A stretch of 64,000 bases of DNA from Polynucleobacter sp. AP-Nino-20-G2 (lineage in GTDB: Bacteria; Pseudomonadota; Gammaproteobacteria; Burkholderiales; Burkholderiaceae). The position numbers and the translations under genes are program-made. The notes beneath the pieces were generated by a model. That model was not told the origin of the DNA and searched no databases. It saw nothing but the letters and a program-made list of their open reading frames with translations. Below, in pieces: positions 45,332-54,198 of the stretch; position 1 is the stretch's first letter, and every line of letters begins with the position of its first letter. The stretch lies in the NCBI RefSeq assembly GCF_018688235.1, contig NZ_CP061313.1, forward strand, positions 1,099,130-1,163,129. Direction: 5' to 3'.

Positions 45332-46768
45332 CTAGGTAGCATAGGGCCTTTCAAATACCGCCATCGACTCCACATGGGAGGTGTGAGGGAACATATTAAC
45401 AATGCCCGCGCTCTTGAGAGTATAGCCAGCCTGGTGACACAAAATCTCGGCATCCCGCGCAAGTGTTTTAGGATTGCAAGAAACATACACAATGCGTTGA
45501 GGCGGTAGGTCACTACCCTGCTCATGCAATTGCGCTAATGCCTGACAAATCTCCATTGCACCTTCACGCGGTGGATCCATCAACCAACGATCCGCTTTAC
45601 CCCACGAAGCAATGGTCTCGGTGCTCACCTCAAATAAATTGCTCTGCATAAAGCTTGCTTTATCAGCCAGGCCATTATGAAGCGCATTTTCATTGGCCCT
45701 GGTGGTTAAGCTCGCCAAGCCCTCGATACCCAACACACTCTTTGCTCTTCTTGCCAGCGGCAAGGTGAAGTTACCAATGCCACAGAACAAATCCAGTACA
45801 CGATCAGATGGCTTTACCTCCAACAGGCGAATGGCGCGACTAACCAGCGCGCGATTCATCATATGGTTCACTTGTGTGAAATCCGCCGGCTTAAACGGCA
45901 TTTCCACCTCAAACTCAGGCAAGCGATAACAAAGCTTGCCAGTCAATGGGTAAAACGGCGCGACGGTTTCAATCCCTTTGGGCTGCAACCAAATCCATAC
46001 CTGATATTGATCAGCAAAATCCTTAAGTAATTGCTCATCGGCAGGCGTTAAGGGTAAGAGCGTGCGAAATACCAATGCCGTTACCGGCTTTAATTTTTTG
46101 AGGTCATCAGAATTTGGATCCTCAGGCTCACCTACGGCGATTTCAATTTGGGGCATGCGATCAACGATCGATAAACCCATCACCAATTTGCGCATTTCCG
46201 GAAGCAGATCAGAGACATGTTTAGGCAAAATCTCACAAGCTGTCATATCCGCTACATAGCCACTCTTGCCCTCATGAAAACCGATCAAAACAGTGCCTTT
46301 TTTGATCGAGCGATTGACAGCGCTCAATCGTGCGCGATGACGGTACTCCCAAGCGGGACCACCCATCGGACGAAGAAGTTCTTCAGGCGCGACTTTCGCA
46401 ATGTGTTTTAGATCATCTTCCAATACACGTTGCTTCATGGCAACCTGCGCCCGAATATCCAAATGCTGCATCGTGCAGCCGCCACAGACGCCAAAGGCTT
46501 TGCATTTGGGCTCAGCCCTAAATACAGCGGGTTTTAATATGTCGAGAACTTTGGCCTTACTAAAGCGGGCTTTATCACGGGTAATCACGTAAGAAACCAA
46601 CTCAGTGGGCAATGCGCCTTGAATAAAGACCACCTTGCCGCTTTGGCCTTGCGCAGCCTCTTCTTCATTTGGCGCCAAACGCGCTATCCCTTGCGCATCA
46701 AGATCAAGAGACTCTACCCGCACTGGCTCAGTCACGACGATATGAACTGGCTTTTCTCCTCTACGCAT
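45332..46768 (-). CDS. rlmD: 23S rRNA (uracil-1939-C5)-methyltransferase
   Basis: TrmA-family methyltransferase. An N-terminal TRAM domain, then the iron-sulfur cysteines CKAFGVCGGC, the SAM site VLDLFCGIGNFTLPLA, and the catalytic Cys in YVSCNPKTLARD. I start at ATG 46768, which overlaps the end of the exonuclease gene by 8 bp (478 aa). Confidence 0.95.
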   Translation of the reverse strand: MRRGEKPVHIVVTEPVRVESLDLDAQGIARLAPNEEEAAQGQSGKVVFIQGALPTELVSYVITRDKARFSKAKVLDILKPAVFRAEPKCKAFGVCGGCTMQHLDIRAQVAMKQRVLEDDLKHIAKVAPEELLRPMGGPAWEYRHRARLSAVNRSIKKGTVLIGFHEGKSGYVADMTACEILPKHVSDLLPEMRKLVMGLSIVDRMPQIEIAVGEPEDPNSDDLKKLKPVTALVFRTLLPLTPADEQLLKDFADQYQVWIWLQPKGIETVAPFYPLTGKLCYRLPEFEVEMPFKPADFTQVNHMMNRALVSRAIRLLEVKPSDRVLDLFCGIGNFTLPLARRAKSVLGIEGLASLTTRANENALHNGLADKASFMQSNLFEVSTETIASWGKADRWLMDPPREGAMEICQALAQLHEQGSDLPPQRIVYVSCNPKTLARDAEILCHQAGYTLKSAGIVNMFPHTSHVESMAVFERPYAT

Positions 46769-47588
46769 CCGGAGCAAAGCCTAAAAGATATTCTTGCCAT
46801 TGCGCGCCATTAGGTTCTTTTGCGAGATTCTCCAAATACTCTTTTACGAAAATGATTTCTTCTTTGTACTCTTCCAAAGAAAAGCCGCCGCGCATCAATT
46901 GAAAGCGGCAATACATGAGATAGGTATTCACCACATCGGTTTCACAATAGCGTCGAATGTCATCGATCTTGCCATCTTGATAGGCTGGCCAAACCTGACT
47001 GCCATCCATCCCCATCTTGCCGGGGAATCCGCAAAGTTTTGCCAAGCCATCCAATGGGGCGTTAGCACGACCATTGAATTTTGCTAAGAGATCCATCATA
47101 TCGAGATGGCGCATGTGATAACGGCTGATGTAGTTATTCCACTTAAACTCGCGGCTATCGTTTTCTTGACTCTCGCCCATCTCCCAATAGCGCGGTGCTT
47201 GCACATGATTGGCTAAAGCGCGGTAATGCAGCACTGGCAAATCAAAGCCACTGCCATTCCATGAAACCAATTGCGGAGTGTATTTTTCAATGAGCTCAAA
47301 GAAAGTTTGAATGAGCACCTTCTCATCATCTTCTGACGTTCCCAGGGTGCCTACCTTGATTTGAGGCGAGCCATCTTTAGTGGTCCTACGAATGACGCAA
47401 GAGATAGCGCATATGCGCTGAAGGTACAAAGGAAGAAACTCACTACCGGTTTTCTCGGCACGCTCAGCCATCGCTTTTGCAGCAACCTCGCTATCTGACA
47501 TCGAGTCTGGATAATCGTCAAGTCGACGTAAGCCCGCGACATCGGGAATCGTTTCAATATCAAATACGAGAACAGTTGCCATACTCAA
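46761..47588 (-). CDS. Predicted PolB-like 3'-5' exonuclease
   Basis: DnaQ-like (DEDD) nuclease of 275 aa. Exo I VFDIETIPD at the N-terminus, Exo II WNGSGFDLPVLHYRAL in the middle, and Exo III YCETDVVNTYLMY near residue 212. It belongs to the stand-alone family resembling the proofreading domain of DNA polymerase II; the substrate is not established. Two ATG starts 6 bp apart are possible. It lies between nlpD and rlmD and overlaps rlmD. Confidence 0.88.
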   Translation of the reverse strand: MSMATVLVFDIETIPDVAGLRRLDDYPDSMSDSEVAAKAMAERAEKTGSEFLPLYLQRICAISCVIRRTTKDGSPQIKVGTLGTSEDDEKVLIQTFFELIEKYTPQLVSWNGSGFDLPVLHYRALANHVQAPRYWEMGESQENDSREFKWNNYISRYHMRHLDMMDLLAKFNGRANAPLDGLAKLCGFPGKMGMDGSQVWPAYQDGKIDDIRRYCETDVVNTYLMYCRFQLMRGGFSLEEYKEEIIFVKEYLENLAKEPNGAQWQEYLLGFAPDA

Positions 47589-47614
47589 TTAACGAGAAAT
47601 GAATTAAGCGGCAA

Positions 47615-48409
47615 TTACTGCAAATATGGCGTTGGATTTACCGGTTTGCCATTTACACGTAATTCAAAGTGGAGCTTGACTGCATTCGCATCGGTGTCAC
47701 CCATTTCGGCAATCTTTTGCCCCTTCTTAACCGTATCACCTTCTTTTACTAACAGTGTGCGGTTATGGGCATAAGCGGTTAAGTAGGTATTGTCATGCTT
47801 GATGATCACAAGATTGCCATAGCCACGCAGACTATTACCGGCATAGACTACCTTGCCATCGGAGGCGGCGGCAACTGACTCACCGAGTTTTCCAGCGATA
47901 TCAATACCCTTATTCTTATCATTGAACTCTTCGGTAACTTTACCTTTAGCGGGCCATGACAAACGAATGCCTGGCTCAGCAACCATTTCTTTTGAAGCAT
48001 CTGCTTTAGGAGCATCTACTTTAGATGCGTCTGCTTTTGGTACATCTGTCTTTGGAGCATCGATATTGCTTGGGGTTTTGCTTACCGGCTTAACAGGAGT
48101 CTTTGGACCGGCTGGCGGTCTTACCAAAATCAGATCTCCCACTTCAATCTGATTGGGGTTGGACATATTGTTCCACTGCGCCACATCTCGAGGGGACTGA
48201 CCATTATCCAAAGCAATGCGCGCCAAGGTATCGCCGCGTTTGACGCGATAGTACCCAGGAGGAGCTGGCTCGCTGCTACCACCACTGCGATCAACTACAT
48301 TCGCAGGCTTAGCGCGCGGTGTTGAAGAGCAACCCACATTGACTGCTAATGAGGCAATAGCGGCAAGCAATAGAAGGAGTTTGGCGATTGAAGTCATTGG
48401 ATCTCTCAT
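47615..48409 (-). CDS. nlpD: NlpD-like lipoprotein with LysM and M23 domains
   Basis: Outer-membrane lipoprotein that activates cell-wall amidases during division. Signal peptide ending in the lipobox LAVNVGCSS, a LysM domain (YRVKRGDTLARIALDNGQSP) at about residues 53-97, a Lys/Ala/Asp/Pro repeat linker (KADASKVDAPKADASK), and an M23/LytM domain to the end. The M23 metal ligands are degenerate, as expected for an activator rather than an enzyme. The gene overlaps pcm by 4 bp (ATGA). In many relatives rpoS follows; here it does not. Confidence 0.94.
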   Translation of the reverse strand: MRDPMTSIAKLLLLLAAIASLAVNVGCSSTPRAKPANVVDRSGGSSEPAPPGYYRVKRGDTLARIALDNGQSPRDVAQWNNMSNPNQIEVGDLILVRPPAGPKTPVKPVSKTPSNIDAPKTDVPKADASKVDAPKADASKEMVAEPGIRLSWPAKGKVTEEFNDKNKGIDIAGKLGESVAAASDGKVVYAGNSLRGYGNLVIIKHDNTYLTAYAHNRTLLVKEGDTVKKGQKIAEMGDTDANAVKLHFELRVNGKPVNPTPYLQ

Positions 48410-49074
48410 ACTACCCCTGATTGTAAGGGGACAAAAAAGACCTCGTCCAGAACGGTTCTTTGGTAGCGCTGGGAGCTCATTCGCTCGACCATAATCAATT
48501 GCTGCTCTTTTTCATTTTTGGCAACTGGGGCAACTAAGCGACCGCCAATAGCCAACTGATCCAATAAGGCATCCGGAATACCCAAGCCAGCGGCAGCCAG
48601 GATGATTCCATCAAATGGGGCTGCTTGAGGAAGACCCAAAATGCCATCACCATAAATGAGTCGCAGATTATTAATCCGAAATGGCCTCAACTTAGCCCTT
48701 GCCATGTCATGCAATGGACGAATACGTTCAATTGAATAGACCTCATCCGCCAACAAACTGAGGACTGCCGCCTGATAACCGCAACCTGTGCCGATTTCTA
48801 AAACTTTGCCAAGCTTGTGTCTTGGCTTATGCAGCAACTCGATCATGCGAGCCACTACGGATGGCTTAGAAATCGTTTGAGAATGTCCAATGGGTAAAGC
48901 GGTATCTTCATAAGCTTGTGGATGCATGCCCGCATCCATGAAAGCATGACGCGGCACTGTAGCGATCGCTTCTAATGTTTTGTGGTGCTTTACCCCAGCA
49001 GCGAGTACTTTCGCTGCTAAGGCGTGCCGATGACCGGCATTCCGTTCTACTGCAGGCTTCAACCGCGGTCCCAA
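48406..49074 (-). CDS. pcm: Protein-L-isoaspartate O-methyltransferase
   Basis: Repairs isomerised aspartyl residues by SAM-dependent methylation. The family motif LPIGHSQTISKPSVVARMIELL is followed by the SAM motif VLEIGTGCGYQAAVLS and the C-terminal LVAPVAKNEKEQQLIMVER. 222 aa. It overlaps surE by 16 bp and nlpD by 4 bp, so the three genes form one operon. Confidence 0.96.
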   Translation of the reverse strand: MGPRLKPAVERNAGHRHALAAKVLAAGVKHHKTLEAIATVPRHAFMDAGMHPQAYEDTALPIGHSQTISKPSVVARMIELLHKPRHKLGKVLEIGTGCGYQAAVLSLLADEVYSIERIRPLHDMARAKLRPFRINNLRLIYGDGILGLPQAAPFDGIILAAAGLGIPDALLDQLAIGGRLVAPVAKNEKEQQLIMVERMSSQRYQRTVLDEVFFVPLQSGVV

Positions 49075-49850
49075 CCATTAGCACGCATGGCCGCTAGACG
49101 GGCGTGATGCGTTAAGTCCAACTGCATTGGCGTAATGGAAATGCAGCCATCATCAATCGCATGAAAGTCCGTTCCTTCAGAGCTATCTTTAGCATCCCCT
49201 GCTGCGCCAATCCAATAAATCTCTTCGCCACGTGGGCTTTTTTGCACCACTACCGGCTGAGAATGGTGGCGATTACCCAAGCGGGTAACGCGCCAACGAT
49301 ATAAATCAGCATAGGGTCGATTAGGAATATTGACGTTCAGTAAAGTTGCCGCGCCTTCTGTATGCGCAAGCTTCGATACCAACATTTGCGCGACGATATC
49401 GTGAGCGGCTTTAGCGGCATCATCAATACGATTCCAGCCTTTATCAATTTGCGAGAAGGCAATGCCGGGTACACCAAACATGACACCCTCGACAGCGGCA
49501 GCCACAGTACCGGAGTACAGAGTGTCCTCACCCATGTTCTCGCCTTGATTGATGCCAGAGACCACGAGGTCCGGCTTCTCTTCCAAGAAACCGGTCATAG
49601 CGATATGCACACAATCGGTTGGAGTGCCGTTGACGAATAAAAAACCATCGCGCTCACCGCCCGCTACTCGATGAATCGACAGCGGTCTAGACAGCGTTAA
49701 TGAGTTAGAGGCGCCACTGTGATTTTGCTCAGGAGCAATCACGGTCACGCGACCCAATGGACGAATCGCATTGACCAGAGCTAAAAGACCTGGCGCAAGA
49801 TACCCATCATCGTTAGAGATCAGGATATGCGGCTGTTGATGTTCTGACAT
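49059..49850 (-). CDS. surE: 5'/3'-nucleotidase SurE
   Basis: Metal-dependent nucleotidase and exopolyphosphatase. The N-terminal motif ILISNDDGYLAPGL carries the Asp pair, with PEQNHSGASNSLT and VSGINQGENMGEDTLYSGTVAAA further on. 263 aa. First gene of surE-pcm-nlpD. Confidence 0.97.
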   Translation of the reverse strand: MSEHQQPHILISNDDGYLAPGLLALVNAIRPLGRVTVIAPEQNHSGASNSLTLSRPLSIHRVAGGERDGFLFVNGTPTDCVHIAMTGFLEEKPDLVVSGINQGENMGEDTLYSGTVAAAVEGVMFGVPGIAFSQIDKGWNRIDDAAKAAHDIVAQMLVSKLAHTEGAATLLNVNIPNRPYADLYRWRVTRLGNRHHSQPVVVQKSPRGEEIYWIGAAGDAKDSSEGTDFHAIDDGCISITPMQLDLTHHARLAAMRANGWDRG

Positions 49851-49851
49851 A

Positions 49852-52800
49852 TCAAATGAGTCCCTGACTGTGTTTACCCCTACCTCTGAGCGAAGCGTAA
49901 AGTACTGGTAAAACCAATAAAGTTAAGATCGTTGTTGTCACCATACCACCAACAATGACCAAGGCCAAAGGTCGCTGCGCTTCGGAGCCAATCGAGTGAG
50001 ACAGAGCTGCAGGTAAAAGTCCGAGGCCAGCAAGCATGGCAGTCATCAGTACCGGCCTTACACGCAATGCCGCCCCATCCACCATGGCATCTTTCATGGC
50101 GCCATGCTCCTCAGCAACGGTCTTATTAATATAGGAAATCAAAATGACACCATCTTGAATGGCGATGCCGAATAAAGATAAGAATCCAAAGAGCGCTGAA
50201 ATACTCAAAGTCTCACCACCAAGATGCAAGGCGATAATGCCGCCAATAGCGGCAAAGGGTACGTTGATCAACACAATCACAGCATCACGAATATTGCCCA
50301 ATGCAGCAACCAACAACAAGAAGATCGCCAGCAGCGTGAGCGGAATGATGACCATCAACTTTTGCTGAGCAGCTTTCATTTGATTGAACTGACCATCCCA
50401 TGCAATCGTATAGTTGGTTGGCAAGGCGACATTTTTCTCGACGAGATACTTGGCATCTTCAACGGCGCCACCCAAATCCCTATTGCGCACACTAAAGATT
50501 ACTGCGATATAGCGTCGACCAGCCTCTCGGTAAATAAAGAAAGGGCCATCCGTCAGGCGCACATTGGCGACCATGGAGAGTGGTACCTTTTGACCATTGG
50601 GTGTGTCAATCAGCAAACTAGCAACATCAGGAATGTCGTTACGGCTAGCCTCATTGAGGCGAACCGCGATGCCAAAGGTTTTTTCATCTTCGAGGAAATT
50701 CGATACCGGAGCTCCGCCAATTGCATTGGCTACCACTGTTTGAATATCACTTACATTCACACCGTAGCGAGCAGCCTGCTCTCGATCAATCTGAATATTT
50801 AAAGTCGGTTGACCCAACTCCTTCAAGATATTTTCATCTTCAATGCCGCGCACTTTTTTGAGTTGAGCCACAACCTCGTGCGCCTTTTGATTTAGGACAT
50901 CTAAATCTGCGCCATAAATCTTGACCGAGTTTTCACCCTTCACTCCAGAAAGCGCCTCATTGACGTTATCTTGAATATATTGCGAGAAGCTAAAGTTAGC
51001 GCCCGGGATCTTGTTTAACTCTGCCTGAAGGTGTTGTAGCAATAAAGCCTTGCTCGACCCCTTAGGCATCTCTTCTGGAGACTTGAGATAAAGCCCATAT
51101 TCTTGGTTAAATACCCCTGTTGAATCCGTTCCATCATCTGGACGACCAATTTGTACGGCCACTTTCTCCAGCTCTGGCTGTTTTAAAAAGATCTCGCGCA
51201 ATTGATTGGCAACTTTGATTGAATAATCCAAATCAACCGTATTTGGCAATGTCACACGCAGCCAAATATTATTTTCCTCAAGAGTCGGCAAGAATGCTGT
51301 TCCCAAACGGGTAGCACTCAATAGCGTTATACCTAAAATGAAAACAGATACAGCAATGACATGGCGCGGGTGATCCATCCATTTACGCAGTAAAGGCTTA
51401 TAACGCTCTAACATCCAAGTAATGAATTTAGGTGGCGCATGGTGGAATTTATCGCCGAATACCAAAGAAATCGCAGCCGGCAAAAAGGTTAGACTCAAAA
51501 TGATCGAAGCTATCAGAGCAAAGCCCATGGTGAAGGCCATTGGCTTAAAGATAATGCCCTCGACACCACCCATGAGAAATAACGGTGAATAGGCAACAAT
51601 AATGATGCTGGTTGAATACACCATCGCGCGCTGCACTTCACTAGTCGCCAAAATAATACTTTGCTTCAGGCGGTTGCCGCCCTCTTCCAGGTGACGCATC
51701 ACATTCTCAGTAATGATGACCGCGGCATCGACGATCACACCGAAGTCAATTGCACCTAGGGAAATTAAATTCGCAGGCACATTGAATAGATACATCTGAA
51801 TGAAGGAAAAGCACAGCGCCAGCGGAATGACCGCAGCAACCACAGCTGCAGCACGCAAGTTACCCAAAAAGAGATACAGCAACGCCAACACCATCGTGAT
51901 ACCAAAAAACATGGTGTGCTTCACTGTGCCAACAGTAATGTCTAGCAATACCTGGCGATCATAGAAAGGTTTGACCTCAATGCCAGGCGGCAAAATGTGA
52001 TTATTGATATTGGATATCTTGTCGCGGACTCTAGCCAAAACTTCAGATGCGTTCTCACCGCGACGCAAATAAACAATCCCTTCTACTGAATCTGGATTGT
52101 CGTCAAACTGGAATAAACCCAATCTTGGGGCATTGCCAATCTGTACTGTGGCTACATCGCCAATCCGAATCGGCACACCTTTATTCACCGCAATAACTAC
52201 CTGCTTAATATCTTCGATATTGCGCAACAAACCAACGCCACGCACAACAAATTGCTGTTCCCCACTAGGAAGAACGCCGCCGCCAGTATTGTCATTTGCC
52301 TTTGATAGGGCGTCAATTAACTGCGGAACCGTTACACCCTTGGATTGAAGACTTTCAGGGCTGACAATCACCTGGTACTGACGAACCTTACCGCCAAAGG
52401 ATGAGACATCAGCGATACCCGGTGTTTGCTTTAACTCTTTATAGATCTCATAGTTCTGTAAAGTTTTTAATCGCGTAGGCGATGCGTAATCAGATTTAAC
52501 CTGGTAACGCAAAATCTCCCCAGTCGCATCCGAATCAGGGCTAACGCTAGAGTTCACCCCCGGCGGAAATGCCACATTGGACAGGCTGGTAATAAAAATC
52601 TGTCGTGCTTTAAAGGGATCAGCATTGTCATTAAATTTCAGAGTAACAACGGATAGGCCAAATAAAGAAACAGAACGAAACGTCTTTACCCCAGGAATAC
52701 CAGCAAGCGCATTCTCAACTGGAATCGTGACTTGCTGCTCTACCTCAGTCGTGCTTCGACCAGGCCATTGAGAAATCGCCTGAATAGTCAATGGCGCGAC

Positions 52801-52929
52801 ACCGGGGTATGGCTGAATCGGCAACTCTTTTAGGCTGAATGCGCCCAAGCAAAGCAATATGCCAGAAGCGATCAAAATAACGACGCGCTTTTCTAAAACC
52901 CCCCGAATAAATGAGGTAACTAAACTCAC
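49852..52929 (-). CDS. Heavy-metal RND efflux pump, inner-membrane subunit (CzcA/CusA family)
   Basis: Proton-driven trimeric pump of 1025 aa with twelve transmembrane helices and two large periplasmic loops. The metal-family signature in TM4 reads DFGVIVDAAVIITEN, which keeps the acidic D-D-E pattern of divalent-metal (Zn/Co/Cd/Ni) pumps rather than the Cu/Ag pattern. It has Ala where the classical signature has Gly, so the metal is not certain. The start is GTG with AGGAGGAAT overlapping the stop of the adaptor gene, an arrangement that suggests coupled translation. No metal-sensing regulator lies next to the operon. Confidence 0.93.
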   Translation of the reverse strand: MSLVTSFIRGVLEKRVVILIASGILLCLGAFSLKELPIQPYPGVAPLTIQAISQWPGRSTTEVEQQVTIPVENALAGIPGVKTFRSVSLFGLSVVTLKFNDNADPFKARQIFITSLSNVAFPPGVNSSVSPDSDATGEILRYQVKSDYASPTRLKTLQNYEIYKELKQTPGIADVSSFGGKVRQYQVIVSPESLQSKGVTVPQLIDALSKANDNTGGGVLPSGEQQFVVRGVGLLRNIEDIKQVVIAVNKGVPIRIGDVATVQIGNAPRLGLFQFDDNPDSVEGIVYLRRGENASEVLARVRDKISNINNHILPPGIEVKPFYDRQVLLDITVGTVKHTMFFGITMVLALLYLFLGNLRAAAVVAAVIPLALCFSFIQMYLFNVPANLISLGAIDFGVIVDAAVIITENVMRHLEEGGNRLKQSIILATSEVQRAMVYSTSIIIVAYSPLFLMGGVEGIIFKPMAFTMGFALIASIILSLTFLPAAISLVFGDKFHHAPPKFITWMLERYKPLLRKWMDHPRHVIAVSVFILGITLLSATRLGTAFLPTLEENNIWLRVTLPNTVDLDYSIKVANQLREIFLKQPELEKVAVQIGRPDDGTDSTGVFNQEYGLYLKSPEEMPKGSSKALLLQHLQAELNKIPGANFSFSQYIQDNVNEALSGVKGENSVKIYGADLDVLNQKAHEVVAQLKKVRGIEDENILKELGQPTLNIQIDREQAARYGVNVSDIQTVVANAIGGAPVSNFLEDEKTFGIAVRLNEASRNDIPDVASLLIDTPNGQKVPLSMVANVRLTDGPFFIYREAGRRYIAVIFSVRNRDLGGAVEDAKYLVEKNVALPTNYTIAWDGQFNQMKAAQQKLMVIIPLTLLAIFLLLVAALGNIRDAVIVLINVPFAAIGGIIALHLGGETLSISALFGFLSLFGIAIQDGVILISYINKTVAEEHGAMKDAMVDGAALRVRPVLMTAMLAGLGLLPAALSHSIGSEAQRPLALVIVGGMVTTTILTLLVLPVLYASLRGRGKHSQGLI

Positions 52930-54192
52930 TTATTCCTCCTGCTTGGCGAAACGGTCATTCAATAGGACCGCGCCATCAGTCAATACTTGCATTCCAGGCT
53001 CAAGACCCTCGGTAACCGCGAAGCGCTTTCCATCTAAGTCATAGCCTTTAACCACAAACCGGCGGAAGGTATCAGGAGCTGTCTTAATGATGGCGTAACG
53101 CATTTCACGAATGCGAACGATAGCTGACTGGGGCACAACTACTGCTTCAGCATCTCCAATTTTTAATCTGGCATTGACATACATATCCGGGCGCAAGAAG
53201 CCATCTGGGTTCTCAACATCGCAACGGATTAATAAGGCGTGAGTCTCAGGATCAATCACTGGAGCAATGTAATTGGCGGTAGCAATGAACTCTCTATCGG
53301 GATAGGACTGCGAACGCAAAATCATTGTCTGTCCTTTTTGAATCTTCCGAATATCTTGTTCGTACACGCTTCCTAAAAACCACAACTCTTTAGGATTGGC
53401 CAGAGTAACTAAGACATCCCCTGAATTCACAATTGATCCAGGCTCAACGGAGCGCTTGACCACAATTCCTTCTAATGGCGAACGCATCACAAGATTGGGC
53501 TGAGTCTTCCCTGTTTTTTCTAAAGACTTAATTTCACCTTCTCCAGCACCCAGATTGCGCATGCGGTTAGCAGCGGCCTGCTGGGTAATGCGAGCGTCAC
53601 CCAAGAGATCGCTCATTGTTTTATTTTCCTCAAGGACTTTTGCCATCTTGGAAGACAACAAAAACTCCTGCTGAGCGGAAATAAATTCTGGGCTATACAG
53701 TTCAACCACTGGAGATCCGACACTGACATCAGCACCATCAAAAGCATAAATACGCTCTACCCTGCCCGGCGCTCGAGCGGAGAGTACCTTCGATTTTTCG
53801 GCATTAAAAGCCAGGCGGCCAGGCACATTGAGCTCAACTGGAACGGGAACCTTCACTGCGGTTTGAAAAATATAAATATCAGGGTTGAGCTCAACACCCT
53901 GCAAACGCAACTCCATTGATCCTGTTTTTTCAATCTTGAGACTTTTATCACTCTTCTCAAGTTTCACCGGGCGGTTTACGTTAACAGCTAAGCCAATCAC
54001 AATTCCAAGCATGAGTATTGAAATGCAAATGGCCATGAGGCGAATACGAGCTCGCGTCGCAGGTGGCAATGCCCAGTAGGATTTGCGGATCTCTTCTTCT
54101 TTGGCGCTGGCCTTATGCAGCAATCGACTCCAAAGCTCTCCAAGCGTTTTGAGCGCAGACTTCAAGAAAGAAATAATTTTGTCTTTCAACAC
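52930..54192 (-). CDS. RND efflux periplasmic adaptor (CzcB/CusB type)
   Basis: Membrane-fusion protein linking pump and outer-membrane channel. One N-terminal transmembrane helix (about residues 50-70, IRLMAICISILMLGIVIGLAV), then lipoyl-like halves around a helical hairpin (GRVERIYAFDGADVSVGSPVVELYSP and VMRSPLEGIVVKRSVEPGSIVNSGD), then a beta-barrel. The N-terminal cytoplasmic part is unusually long and charged. The start is GTG at 54192 or TTG at 54189, with AAGGAGCA upstream. Confidence 0.92.
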   Translation of the reverse strand: MLKDKIISFLKSALKTLGELWSRLLHKASAKEEEIRKSYWALPPATRARIRLMAICISILMLGIVIGLAVNVNRPVKLEKSDKSLKIEKTGSMELRLQGVELNPDIYIFQTAVKVPVPVELNVPGRLAFNAEKSKVLSARAPGRVERIYAFDGADVSVGSPVVELYSPEFISAQQEFLLSSKMAKVLEENKTMSDLLGDARITQQAAANRMRNLGAGEGEIKSLEKTGKTQPNLVMRSPLEGIVVKRSVEPGSIVNSGDVLVTLANPKELWFLGSVYEQDIRKIQKGQTMILRSQSYPDREFIATANYIAPVIDPETHALLIRCDVENPDGFLRPDMYVNARLKIGDAEAVVVPQSAIVRIREMRYAIIKTAPDTFRRFVVKGYDLDGKRFAVTEGLEPGMQVLTDGAVLLNDRFAKQEE

Positions 54193-54198
54193 TGCTCC

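Noticed and set aside
47990..48065. Repeated GCATCTGCTTT/GCATCTACTTT units resembling a tandem DNA repeat
   Set aside because: They encode the Ala/Asp/Lys/Pro linker of NlpD; a protein-level repeat, not a CRISPR or separate element.
50224..50802. 192-aa plus-strand frame opposite the RND pump gene
   Set aside because: Antisense shadow of a long conserved coding region.
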